Assembly: GCA_002110485.1 (NCBI GenBank)
Contig: MOWL01000045.1
Coordinates: 1,920,307 to 1,984,306, forward strand
Direction of reading: 5' to 3'
DNA length: 64,000 bases
Origin: Emergomyces orientalis
Lineage: Eukaryota; Ascomycota; Eurotiomycetes; Onygenales; Ajellomycetaceae
Below the pieces are notes generated by a model. The model was not told the origin of the DNA, made no database searches, and saw only the letters and a program-made list of their open reading frames with translations. A program made the position numbers and the translations under genes. Shown piece by piece: positions 33,301 through 44,565 of the stretch. Each line of letters begins with the position of its first letter. The stretch's first letter is position 1.

Positions 33301-35127
33301 CAGGGAGGAGAGTGTGACTGGCAGATATCAAGCTAGCTATTCCAGGAGTACTAGACTGAGGCGATGAAGTGCCAGATTGTTGTAATCCCGTTGTGGCGCG
33401 TCGATGGATATCGAGCTTCTGAATAAGCCTAGCTGCATGGTCCCTTCCGCTCTCCACCTCACGATCGACTGCAGTGGACCGCCTTGAACCTGGCAATTCA
33501 CTACTATTCCGTATTGCCAAGCCGTCACGGTCTGTAAGTGGAGCGGTAGAACTTCGGTCTAGAATGGAAAGTTCATCATTTGCGTTGGGTGTAAGGGACT
33601 CTGACAGATCTGCAGCAAACTCAGGTGCAGGCGGCTGAGAAATTGAGAAAGCTGGATCCTGAGCTTGCGGATTTCCAGGCAAAGAAGCGGGGCTAGGACT
33701 ATCGAGGGCGTTTCGTTTGGCTGCTTCGAAGGACCCAATCCATTCGGTGAGCTCCTTTTGAGTCTCAGCCTGCAACATTATAGTATTGTTTTTCGTCTTC
33801 ACCTCGAAGCAAAATCGGCGCTCTTCCTGAAATGCAGGTCGAATACTGCATAGAAGAACCCCTATTCTCTCACTTTCTTCCACGCCACCAGTTCGAGAGC
33901 CTTGTACTAGACACCCAAAGATCCCATTCTTCAAAAAGGTCCAACGGCGGACCCAGGCAGTTCTCGTAGGTTTACCAGTTAGGATCCTCAAGTTCAACCA
34001 ACCTTGCTTTTCAGGTCCAAAGGTATGGTCCTTTCCCATTTTAAGTGAGGCGGGCCCATGTGAGCCCAGGTATGGCACCGTAGATATGGAATAATCTTCG
34101 AGTTCTCGGGATGGCCGAACACCCAGCTCAGCTGCTTCTTCGATCTGCTTTCTCGCGGCCAGCAAATCACGTTTTGATAATTTCTCACTTGTCTCCATCT
34201 CATGGGTCCAGCCCTTTATTCGATCCATCTCCTGACCCCATTTTGAAAAAGTCGATGAATTGGTATCCCGCAAAACCCTAAACTCCCGCCATTGATCGAA
34301 GGAAACGCGCACGATGAGCTTGTCGAGATTATTTTTTATTTGCGGTGACTGGATACAAAAATCCATCGCTGCCTTCAAATAGGCCTTGCGAGCTTCATGT
34401 AGCTGGAAGGCATCTTCTCGCAACGACGACGGTTCTTTCGATTTGCCCTGAGCGGCATATTTCGCTTGTAAAGTATCATGTTGCTTTTGGGTTAGTTCAA
34501 GCGTACGACGAGTTTCCTAAAGCATCCGTGAAAAACCATCAGTAAACGAAGATACCTAACAAGGGGCAGTTGCAGTCGAGGGTGGCAATTGCTGGTACTA
34601 ATATCAATACCTACGAACCTTAAACTGTCGCAGGTCATTCTGGATAAACGCCCGAATAGGCTCAGCAATCAAAGAATCCGACTTTTTAACAGTTGATATC
34701 ACTCCATTCCAAAAATCCTTCACACTCTCCCCATACCGTTTCAAGGCAAGCAAAGCATAATCGTGATCGACCACAGCCTCCGAGATGGCCACCGGAGCTG
34801 GAATATGTGATAGAACGACGTTTGCGGAAGTTTCAAGCGACGCGAGTTCCGAATTCAGCCTGACAGCGCTCCTAGCATATCCGTCCAGCCATTTCTCCAC
34901 AAGATCGATCTGCTCAGCGAAATGAACGGCGGTTGCTCGGAACGTGGGAGAATCAAGAGCGGCTTCCTTCAGGCCCACCGGGCTGGTCGTAAATAATCCT
35001 GTGTCAGCTAGCTACACAGCAGCAAGCATGCATTACAAACAAACAAAATAAATAAGTAAACGTACATCGCATGAATAGGGCACCCATCCTGGGTGATAGA
35101 AGAGGACCCTGGCTGGGACGACGCCAT
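30374..35127 (-). CDS. SIP3: Sip3/Lam-type lipid-transfer protein (BAR-PH-GRAM-VASt)
   Basis: Eight exons on the minus strand: 35127-35062 (tentative), 35011-34619, 34516-32981, 32906-31976, 31909-31823, 31763-31542, 31461-30912 and 30803-30374, about 1404 residues. Exons 2-8 join in phase through canonical introns of 65-102 bp except the last (108 bp). Exon 1 joins in frame only through a weak GTTTAC donor; the better GTACGT donor four bases upstream does not. Domain order: BAR-like helices (about 25-290), PH (about 321-425, GWLNLRIL ... WVRRWTFLKNG ... FCFEVKT), a disordered Ser/Pro linker, GRAM (about 715-800, FPGRAYVTTRHIYFYSNHF), VASt/StART-like (about 890-1090, EYVPQGTLHLAAEKFFDIS to WHLPFKRYF), and a C-terminal membrane segment near 1186-1205. 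The layout matches Lam1/Lam3 (Sip3/Ysp1) proteins at ER-plasma membrane contacts. Confidence 0.88.
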
Positions 35128-35743
35128 CTAGCAGGAAATATTATGCCGCACACCGCCCCGTTTCCATAGATGAGGAAAGACGTTATAAATTACCAAAGCC
35201 AAAGGGGAGCAATTAAGGATTAGCAAATGGAGCGCACCATGAAGAATGCGTGTACAGGAGAAGACATATATACAGAGGAGTGAAATACAGAAAAGAGACG
35301 TTGTAGGTTTTAATGTGGCGGTAATGCATACTATGTATCTATGTCCGTAGTCCGCAGCTCTCCGCCTTCCTCCAGCTGCCACCGAAGTCTGACGGGGGAA
35401 CAAAGCCTCAGCAGCCGCCAGCTCTAGCACCCACAAGGCGGTGTCGCTTATTGGCCACGTCGGAATAAGCTACACTCCGCCAGCCAGCCAGCAGCGGACG
35501 AAAAAAAAAAGGCAAAAAAAAAAGTCGAGGAAAAAAGAAAAACAAACTCCCACCAAAAAAAGACAGCAGAGTTAAAATATTCGCAGGGCCAGATTTTGCG
35601 CGCACAAGCGTTTGTTGTTTCTGCGGTGTTGGATTTCTTTATTATTATGATTATTATCTTATTATAGTTCCCTACTGTCGCCTTTTTCCTTTCTTTTCTC
35701 TATTCTGCTGAAACCGTGTTGGTTTCTTGCTGTGTTTGTTGAG
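35128..35743. promoter_or_regulatory. Divergent promoter region, SIP3-like / KRI1
   Basis: A 0.6 kb spacer with A-rich tracts at 35498-35560 and an AT-rich stretch with TTATTATTATTATC at 35640-35665. It should contain both promoters and leaders. No specific motif is claimed. Confidence 0.5.
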
Positions 35744-37801
35744 ATGGAGCCACCAACCAAAAAGCAGAAGAAACTGCTCATGGATGATGACAGCTCTGAT
35801 GAGAGCAGTGACGATGGGGGAGCCCTGCTAGGCAATGGAGAAAAGGTCGGATTCAAAATCAACGAGGAGTATGCGAAACGGTTTGAGTATAACAAGAAGG
35901 CAGAAGAGCTACGAAAATGTGCGTTTGAATTTCATTTAATTTCATTTATTTCATTTTATTTTCGAATTGCACACTAAACACTCAAATTATATATAGTGGA
36001 GGATAAATACGGAAAATCAAGCAGCCTTGGGAAACGCAAAAAGCTAGAGAATGGTGACACTGCCACAGCAGACGGATCTGAAGAAGAGTCATCTTCTGAG
36101 TCTGAAGATGAAGACGACGAAGGAGTGCTGGCAACTGAAACCCTCGACCGCGAAATTTTCGATACATTAAACGCCATCCGCTCCAAGGACCCCAGGGTCT
36201 ACGATACCAATGTCAAATTCTACAGCGAAATCAAGGAGGCGGAGGACGAGCCTGAGCCGTCGTCAGCCAAGAAGGAGAAACCTATGTTTATACGCGATTA
36301 CCATAGAGAAAATCTGCTGCGTGGTGCCAATGCGGAAGATCAGGCGGAGGAGGCCCCGAGAACCTTTGCGCAGGAACAAGAGGATCTGAAACGGGAGATC
36401 ATCAAAGAAATGCACGCCACCAATGATGCAAGTGATGGTGGTGAGGGTGATGAGGACGAGGATGAGGATGGTGGCTTTCTCATTCCGAAGACAAAGCCAA
36501 CCTTCTCTGATACTGCTGCTGCTGCTGCGACTACAAAGGGTCCGCAGTTGGATATTGAATCCGCAGACAAAGACCCTGAAACATTCCTATCCAACTTCTT
36601 GACATCCAAGGCCTGGATCCCTACCGAAAGATCGAACTTCCAGCCCTTCGAATCCGACGATGAGGAAGAGGAGCGGCAGGCCGAGGTTTTCGAGGAGGCG
36701 TATAACTTCCGTTTCGAGGATCCCAATAAAATCAACGAGGCATTAGTTACCCACTCTCGAGACACAACTTCCAAATTCTCAGTTAGGAGAGAAGCACTAA
36801 GTGGCCGGAAGAAGAAGAGAGAGATGGAACGGTTGAAAAAGGAGGAGGAGAAGAGTCAGCGTGAAACGGAACGGAACCGGCTTCGAAAACTGAAAATCGA
36901 GCAACTTGAGGAAAAGGTTGACAAGATCAAGGCTGCTGCTGGGCTCCGCACGTCGGATTTCAGTGAAGAGGACTGGGCGCGGTTCCTCGATGATGGGTGG
37001 GATGATGCGAAATGGGAGGAGGAAATGAAGAAGCGGTTTGATGAGAAATACTACGCTGCGCACGAGGATAGTGATAATCCTGATGGTAAGGATGGCGGGG
37101 CTGGTGGCTCCAAGAAACGAAAGCTAAAGAAGCCCAAATGGGATGATGATATTGATATCAAAGACTTGGTTCCGGATTTCGATGAGGAAGCGGAGAGGCC
37201 TCAGCTTAGTGATGTGGAGATGCAAGGCGTAGAAGAATACGAGGGTGAGGATAAAGACGCAGACGAAGAAGCCGCTGAATCTAAATCCCACAAGAACAAA
37301 AAAAAGAAGGCCTTACAGGATAAAAAAGAGAAACAAAAGGAAGCGAGAAAAGAACGCAGAAAAATCGAGCAACTCGTCGACAAGAGTCTAGATCTCGACC
37401 TAGACACGGCTCTGCTCCCTGGCGCCTCCAAAAAATACAGCGGCCACTTCCGCTACCGCGAGACCTCACCCGTCAGCTTCGGGCTGACTGCTCGAGACAT
37501 CCTCATGGCGGACGACAGCGCATTGAACCAGTTTGCCGGGTTAAAGAAGTTGGCGACATTCCGGGACCCCGAGCGGAAGAAGAAAGACTTGAAGAGGATG
37601 GGGAAGAAAGCACGCTTACGGCAATGGCGCAAGGAAACGTTTGGTGATGAGAATGGACCGTCTGCTGAATTTGCGTTCCCCCAAAGCGCTTCGGCTGATG
37701 CGGTGGGAAATGCATCTGATAAGAATAACAATGATGGGGCGATGGAGGTGGATATTCGGGAAGGCAAAAAGAAGCGGAAACGGTCTAAGAAGAAGCACTG
37801 A
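35744..37801 (+). CDS. KRI1: Kri1-like ribosome biogenesis protein
   Basis: Exons 35744-35918 and 35997-37801 (78-bp intron) give 659 residues. The N-terminus MEPPTKKQKKLL is followed by an acidic Ser/Asp run; the join restores KKAEELRKLEDKYG. Typical Kri1 features follow: DPRVYDTNVKFYSE near residue 126, a FIRDYHRENLL motif, several acidic clusters, a basic coiled stretch (ERLKKEEEKSQRETERNRLRK), a KPKWDDDIDIKDLVPDFDEE segment and the conserved C-terminal SFGLTARDILMADDSALNQFAGLKKLATFRDPERK, ending in a Lys/Arg-rich tail (KKKRKRSKKKH). Kri1 is a nucleolar partner of Krr1 required for 40S subunit assembly. Length is near that of yeast Kri1 (591). No defect seen. Confidence 0.92.
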
Positions 37802-38940
37802 TGGGAGGATAGCTTAGGAGGAGGAGTAGTAGAGTAGAGTACTGTAACTGCAGTGCTATTTACTAGTATCACTCTTGTTGTTAGATATCTTTACCTAGTT
37901 CCAATAATCGAAAAAGAAAAATTTTGAATCGATGTTTTATAAGGAATTATATACAGACACCGAATCCTTTTAACTGGACACGGCAGCTAGGTTTTATAAA
38001 ATCTTTTGCAATGAGATAAATGTTGTTGCCATGAATACTCGAGACCGACAGCTTCTTCCCCATGTAATCAGTAGAATCCTGATTGTTTAATCAAACCTGA
38101 TTTTCTATCGTGTAAATATTATGCATATTTGTTCTTTATATCTGAATAAAATACCTGAAGTACTATTCAATGTCACACTACCTCTATGTTTCTATATAAG
38201 AACTGCTACTCCAGCTTCCGTTTAAATTCCTCTGATTTGCCCACCAGGAACAAAATAATGATAAAAGCTAGGGAGATTTTGCTCCGCGCCATCCTTCTGG
38301 AAGGGAACGAAAGAAAAAAAAAGGGCTAACCACCAATCAGACTAATGATAATGCTTTGGTCTGAATCCACCTCGCCTGCTAAACTCCCCCCGCCCGCCTC
38401 CCTTCCCTGGCGACAGAGGCCGAGGGTTGGTATGAAACATGACCTCCAACTGGAGAAAATATCTTGGAGAAAATGAATTTTTGATCGCGTGCGGAAAAGG
38501 TACAGGTACAGGCACAGGCACAGGCACAGGCACATACACAAGTCCAAGTACCTACAAGACCTCGAATTTGGTCACATAAAACAATCTCATCATTCAACGA
38601 TGGCCATTTAAACCTGCCAGGATGTTAGATAGAATCTGTTTCGGGAGTACGAGAGATAGATAAAACTCTGGATGCAGTATGAGACGCCACTCAACTTTTC
38701 TAGTTGCATTCATACCCATCTGTAACTCATATACGGACTATATATCTTTCCTTTCGTATAGCCTACTGCGTATAGGTACTGAGAAGAAGAAGAAGGTTAG
38801 ATAAAATTCTGCGTTTGAGGTGGACCCTTTTCTTCCTTTTCTTTTCGGGAGATCTCGGCTGGGGCAGGGCGGCCCAAAGCGGTTTAGCGCCCTAAAAAAT
38901 TCCTCTCCTCGCCCTGACAACCGATTTTTATTTCTTTCGT
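37802..38940. other. Intergenic; contains a short GGCACA hexanucleotide repeat
   Basis: 1.1 kb with no credible gene. About six units of (A)GGYACA lie at 38500-38534. Likely holds the KRI1 3' end and upstream DNA of the carrier gene. Confidence 0.5.
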
Positions 38941-39124
38941 CCTCAAGTCAGAATTTTTTTTCCTCCTCTCTTTTCCTCTTATTTATTCATCCTCGTCCCC
39001 AGCACAACCCCCTTCAATCGTCCCCCTTTGAGGCACTTCTGTTTTCTTTTTCGCTTCTCTTCAATCTCCCCTCCATCCTTCTTTTTTTTTCTTTAGTGCT
39101 GCTTCATATTTCACACCGCCAAAA
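38941..39124 (+). promoter_or_regulatory. Pyrimidine-rich core promoter/leader of ADP/ATP carrier
   Basis: The 180 bases before the carrier ATG are dominated by C and T (long TTTTCC/CTCTTT tracts), ending with CCGCCAAAA directly before ATG. CT-rich leaders of this kind are typical of highly expressed filamentous-fungal housekeeping genes, and A at -3 suits efficient initiation. No mapped start site is available. Confidence 0.5.
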
Positions 39125-40666
39125 ATGGCTACTCAGCAAGATAAGTCCTTCATGGGCATGCCCGTAAGTCTTATCCTCCTCTTGTTTCCTCGAATTGGGC
39201 TATGCGCATCGTGTCTTGGTGGCTTTGATGGCTTGTAGCAACACTACAAGGCCTCGGAAATCGATGATGCGGCTACTCAATCGATGTCCATCAGTCTTTG
39301 TTGATGGCTGTGTCGATGGAATTAATGGCTAATGTGTCCTTTTATTCTCTCTCCAGGGCTTCGTGGTCGACTTCATGAGTATGTGACCTATATTCCTATC
39401 GTGTTAGTTGGGTGATGGCCATCGTCGCGGAACTGGCGCGGCTATCATTACGAACGCATTGTGGAAGAAAAAATAAAACAATGAAAATTTGATGTGTATG
39501 AGGATCCAATAGATGGATGCTAACCATGGGTCCTGTACAGTGGGTGGTGTCTCCGCCGCCGTGTCGAAGACTGCCGCCGCCCCCATCGAGCGTATCAAGC
39601 TCCTCATCCAGAACCAGGTACGTTACTAAAGTAGTAAAACATTATATCAATCCCTTGTATTTACAACTTTTTTTCACTCGTAATTGACCTAACATCTGTA
39701 ATTCAAATTTAGGACGAGATGTTGAAAACTGGCCGTCTTGACCGCAAATACAACGGTATTGTCGACTGCTTCAGCAGAACCGCTAAGAACGAGGGTGTCG
39801 TCTCTCTATGGAGAGGAAACACTGCCAACGTCATCCGTTATTTCCCTACCCAGGCCCTCAACTTTGCTTTCCGTGATACCTACAAGGCCATGTTCAACTT
39901 CAAGAAGGAGAGAGACGGATATGCCAAATGGATGGCTGGTAACTTGGCCTCCGGTGGTGTAAGTAGTAATACAAAATATAACCCATTTTTGATATATAAT
40001 CCCAGCTAATTTGAATTCCCGCAGGCTGCTGGTGCCACTTCCCTCCTCTTCGTCTACTCCCTCGACTATGCCCGTACCCGTCTTGCCAACGACGCCAAGA
40101 GCTCCAAGGGCACTGGCGAGCGCCAATTCAATGGCCTGGTCGATGTCTACAAGAAGACTCTCAAATCTGATGGTATCGCTGGTCTCTACCGTGGTTTCGG
40201 TCCCTCCGTCCTTGGAATTGTTGTCTACCGTGGTCTCTACTTCGGCATGTACGACTCCATCAAGCCCGTCCTGCTCGTTGGTCCTCTTGAGGGCAGCTTC
40301 CTTGCCTCCTTCATGCTCGGCTGGGGTGTCACCACTGGTGCTGGTATTGCTTCTTATCCTCTTGACACTATCCGTCGTCGTATGATGATGACGTCTGGTG
40401 AGGTACGTATACCCCTTTATCCCCCCCCACCCCTGATTCCCAATATAGGTCTCTTTGTTTTGCTGACCCATGACTTTTCCACCACAAAATAGGCCGTCAA
40501 GTACTCCTCGTCTTTGGACGCTGCCCGACAGATCGCCGCCAAGGAGGGTGTCCGATCCTTCTTCAAGGGTGCCGGTGCTAACATCCTCCGTGGTGTCGCC
40601 GGTGCTGGTGTGCTCTCCATCTACGACCAAGTCCAGCTCCTCCTCTTCGGCAAGGCTTTCAAATAA
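39125..40666 (+). CDS. Mitochondrial ADP/ATP carrier
   Basis: Six exons, 39125-39163, 39357-39378, 39541-39617, 39713-39958, 40025-40402 and 40493-40666, give 311 residues. The second exon is only 22 bp and encodes GFVVDFM. All joins are canonical and in phase. The three mitochondrial-carrier repeats are visible: PIERIKLLIQNQ, LDYARTRLAND and PLDTIRRRMMM. The RRRMMM signature (residues 245-250) is diagnostic for the ADP/ATP translocase rather than other carriers. The protein exchanges cytosolic ADP for matrix ATP across the inner membrane. A gene this highly expressed with five introns, two near the start codon, is usual for fungi. Identification is firm; the paralogue number cannot be assigned from one window. 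Confidence 0.97.
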
Positions 40667-41419
40667 ACGCATGTATTATTCAATAAATTCCTTCAATACT
40701 AATTCCTTGCGGCTGAGGGGATGGAGTCGGCTTAGAGTGGTGTGAGTGAGGTTGCGCATGTGGGTTTGAGGGGAGTGGCGGGAGTGTTGTATGGGGATAT
40801 GGAGGCTCGAGAACGAAAAAAAAAAAAAAAAAAAAAAACCAAAAAAGATAGAAGATGTGCGTCCAAGAACTGCCTTTTTTGATCTTGGCCGCATGAAAGC
40901 AAATATGGTCTTTTTCTCCTTAACCTGTTGTAACTTTACTATTACTACTACTACTGCTGCCTGCGAGCTTTTTTTCTCTGTACTTCCTCTTGTGTGTGTT
41001 TGATTTTGGCATTCAATCAATTCCCTCTCAATTTCCTTTTTTATCTCCTTTTCCTTTTATCTTACTCTTTGTTTTTTCATCTGTTATACTACTACACTTC
41101 TGGTCTGGGATAGAGAAAGCTCGTTTGTTCACGCGTCAAACCAAGTAGAAAAAATTGTTCTCCATATATATATCTCTCGGATATGAGTTGAAATTAGCCC
41201 AACTTCTCCAGCAGACACGTGACCGATGACGTCGACGAATACACCCATTCGACATATAAAAAGAAAATTGAGCAAAGCTCATACATACAAGATGCAACAT
41301 CCAGTAGTACTACAGCACAGCTGGATTTAAAGCTCAAGTTGCATTCTTACTTCTCTACACCTGAAATTCCAATTTGCCAGCGTTGCTCTGTGTTGATCAA
41401 GTTCCTTCCACACGACATC
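40667..41419. other. Intergenic between carrier and Pro/Thr-rich gene
   Basis: Contains a poly(A) run at 40817-40838 and T-rich DNA at 40900-41070, then the leader of the gene at 41420. The downstream frame is open upstream to 41219 but without an ATG. No other gene is supported. Confidence 0.5.
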
Positions 41420-42457
41420 ATGACATCCCATACCACAGTGGACAACGACGCACCTCAACACAACCGGTCGAGCAAACCATCTGGAGAACCCACCTCAAAT
41501 GTGCGGGAGCCTACCTCACCCTCCTCAGCATCTACACCTGCATCTACCACCGCTCCTGTAAACAGTGGAGACACCAATAATGCACCCCCCTGGTCCTCTA
41601 CCAATCTCGCCCCGATGATAGACACTCCAGGCACAATCTCACAATCAGCCACGCAGACAACCACCATCCCTCCAACCGCAACAGATACATCATCATCATA
41701 CTCATCCTCATCACCTCCAGCACCGGCACCGGCACAAGTCCCCGTCATATCAACCGAAACGGCACCTGTACCCGGAGCCGGGGCCGGAGCCGGAACCGGA
41801 ACCGGAACAGGAACAGGAACAAGAGCAGGAACACGACCAGACCAAAGAACTACCCACCCGCCCATCTCCCCACCACCAAAAGCAGGCCAGATCCCAGCCG
41901 CCGCTCCGCCCCCGTCTTCCTCCTCACACGCGCCCGCCATCTCAACCTCCTCTCCATACCAACCAGCCCACGCTCCCCACGCTCCCCAACAACCCCTCCC
42001 CCACCCACCCGGCTACATCCAAAACCCCGCCATAAACGACCCCGCGAATACCTCCACCTACACCTACAACTATAGCTACACCGCCAGCCGCCCCCGTAGT
42101 ATCGGCGAGAATATACCCGCAGCTACTACCTTCCCCGACCCCGCTAGGTCATATAATACACACGGACAACCACCGCCCGCCCCCGTCGGTACGACGACCG
42201 CCACAGCTGGTGCTGCACTTTCAGCTAACATGAGCGGCAGCGTCGGCGGCAGGTGGCGCTGGGATGATGCTCCCGGTGGCGCGGGGGGTAGGTATGAGTA
42301 TCAAGAAAGCCGGGCGGGGGTGGGGCCGGACGATGAAGACGAGGGTGCTTGGCCTGGTGCGGGGATTTGGCAGGGTGCGGTGGAGTTGGCGAGGATGGCT
42401 GGGAATAGGCTTGCAGACGCTGAGGAGGGGGTTTGGAGGTGGGTTAATGGGCGTTAA
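41420..42457 (+). CDS. Low-complexity Pro/Thr/Ser-rich protein, function unknown
   Basis: A single exon of 345 residues from the first ATG in an open frame. Almost the entire protein is disordered-looking: Thr/Ser/Pro stretches, a Gly-Ala/Gly-Thr dipeptide run at about residues 119-134 encoded by GGAGCC and GGAACC hexamers, and Pro-rich segments. Only the last 65 residues look ordered: GGRWRWDDAPGG ... GAWPGAGIWQGAVELARMAGNRLADAEEGVWRWVNGR, rich in Trp and ending at the stop. No family is recognised. The gene is GC-rich against AT-rich flanks, which argues for real coding DNA. Slippage at the hexamers could vary the length between strains. Confidence 0.6.
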   Translation: MTSHTTVDNDAPQHNRSSKPSGEPTSNVREPTSPSSASTPASTTAPVNSGDTNNAPPWSSTNLAPMIDTPGTISQSATQTTTIPPTATDTSSSYSSSSPPAPAPAQVPVISTETAPVPGAGAGAGTGTGTGTGTRAGTRPDQRTTHPPISPPPKAGQIPAAAPPPSSSSHAPAISTSSPYQPAHAPHAPQQPLPHPPGYIQNPAINDPANTSTYTYNYSYTASRPRSIGENIPAATTFPDPARSYNTHGQPPPAPVGTTTATAGAALSANMSGSVGGRWRWDDAPGGAGGRYEYQESRAGVGPDDEDEGAWPGAGIWQGAVELARMAGNRLADAEEGVWRWVNGR

Positions 42458-44565
42458 GGGGTGGAATTTTGGAATTTTGTATATTAGGGGTTGTTGGGTT
42501 GTTGTCTTATTTTTTTATATTTTTATTTTTTATATTTTTTTTTATACTTCTACATTTGGAATTAAGCATTATGGTATGGTATGTGTATGTGCAAGTGTTC
42601 CCTTTTGCTACTACAGTTGCTTAACAGCCATCCCATCTCACTATGTATTATAATTAACTCATGCATTGGGCAGGTCTGCTTGAGATAAAACACTTCTGAA
42701 GAGCTTTTAAATGTCAAAGAATTTTCATAAAGATACCTCATGGCGTAAGATTTGGCAAACTTTAATTTCTCAAAAGCCCTGTCTTCTTAGTTCTCAAAGT
42801 CCTCCTACTTAATATATACACACAAAAACAAACAAGGTGTAGGAGGCAAAAAATAAAATAAAATAAAAATAATCCGAGAGAGCAGAGGCGCAGCTGCATT
42901 CAGCATGTGTTTTTCAAAAAAATGGAATGTAATAAAGATTGTATAGTATGAGAATAAAACATATGCAGATAATAAAGTAAACCACAAAGAAATGGTTTCA
43001 AAGATAAGCTTGAACAGAGTATCATATAAATAAAGAAAAGAAATATATGTGTAACTTGACATGTAATATGTGGGTGTAATGTATAGTATATATAGAAATA
43101 GTAGTTTCAGGTCATTAAGACATAAAGGAAAAGCGAAAAGTTCCAGTTCCAGTTTCAATTTCATTTAAAAAAAAATTTCGAAAAAAATAAGAAGCCTCAA
43201 GCACCCCCAGTACTGAACAGTTAAGACGACCGAGGCAGTGACAGATGAGAAGAAAAAATGAACATGAAAAAAAAGAATGAAAAAATTCTCCTGATGCAAG
43301 ATAAGAATTAAACTCAGTGCAGTACAGTTAAGATGACCAAGTTTTACTCCTCCCTTTTTCTTTTCTTCTTTTTTTCTTCTTTTTCCCACACTGTCATACT
43401 GGTGCTTCAAGTTCCTCGTTATTCTTTTTTGGCCATTTTCTCCCTTTTTTTGTGTTCTCAGATAAATGATGTGTCAGTTGTTTGACAAGATGGTGTTCAC
43501 AGACACCAGGTACATAAAGAGTAAAGGGGTAACAACAAAAGAAGGAGAAAACAAGAGATACGAAGGAGAAAACATAAGAGAAAACAAAGGGAAAAAGGTT
43601 CATAAAGGGGGAAAAATAGACTAGAGAAACATGATTAAAATGTAAGTATAAATGAGGGGGAAAGAATTGAGAAAATGCGATCTGAAAAGTAAAACCAGAA
43701 GAAGAGGGGGAAAGTACAGCAAAAGAAACTATTCCCTGAATAATGATTGCCTCTGAATTGCCGGTAGAATATGATCAAGGTTCTCAAAAAGTATGAGCGG
43801 GGGAGGGAGGATGATATAGATCATATAAACAAGTGCAAAAGGGCAGGATTTGAGCAACGAAAAAAGAAAAGACAACCGTGTTTAGTCGCAAGGGTGGAGA
43901 GTAACAGGGGTGTGACATGAACCAAAAAAAAGGTAAAAGAAGAAACCAAAAACAAAACCCGTTAATAGGTATGTAAGGTAATTCAACGCCTCCGTAGTCG
44001 GACCCCCAATCAAGATAATTGTTCTTAGGAATCATAGGACAAGGGGGAAAAATATAACAAAAAGAAAAAAGATAAAAACGAAAAGATAAAAGCCTCGTGT
44101 TAATGCGTATGGGGATATAAACAAAAGAAAATGCAAAAGAACAATGAGGAAGGAAGAAAAACAATTAAAATCATAAAACGCCATGATGCCATCACTGAAG
44201 GCATAAAAGTTTGCCAAACCCAATGTGTTTCCCACTCATCTCCCAGCTGTTGTTTGGTCGTGGGTCGGAGCGTTTTCCCTTGCAACACCGTATTGCCAGG
44301 CTGGCGGGCGTATGTGTCGGAAGGGAAAGTGTTGAAGATATCGATAATCGTGAGATGTGAATAATAATAATAATAATAATATAACAATAATAAATAAATA
44401 ATAATAAAGAGGAAAAGGGAAAAAATTTAAAAGGTCCAGTCTGGTCCGGTCCGGCCCAACCAAAAATGAGATGATGGATATGAGATATGCCGTATGTTAA
44501 AATACGTGATTAAGTAGGTTGATAGGTGTCGCGCGTCGAACAGGATAATGAAATGAATGGTGGTG
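42458..44565. other. 2.1 kb strand-skewed intergenic region
   Basis: Lies between two convergent 3' ends. From about 42800 to 44460 the plus strand is strongly purine-rich (runs of A and G such as GAGAAAACAAAGGGAAAAAG), so the minus-strand transcript would be pyrimidine-rich. Trinucleotide AAT repeats occur at 44362-44405. No coding frame with recognisable content was found. It may be a long 3' untranslated region of the Stb3-like gene, or simply structured spacer. Confidence 0.45.

Noticed and set aside
39806..40672. 288-codon minus-strand frame opposite the carrier gene
   Set aside because: Antisense shadow of a confidently spliced ADP/ATP carrier; it crosses exon and intron boundaries with no own motifs.
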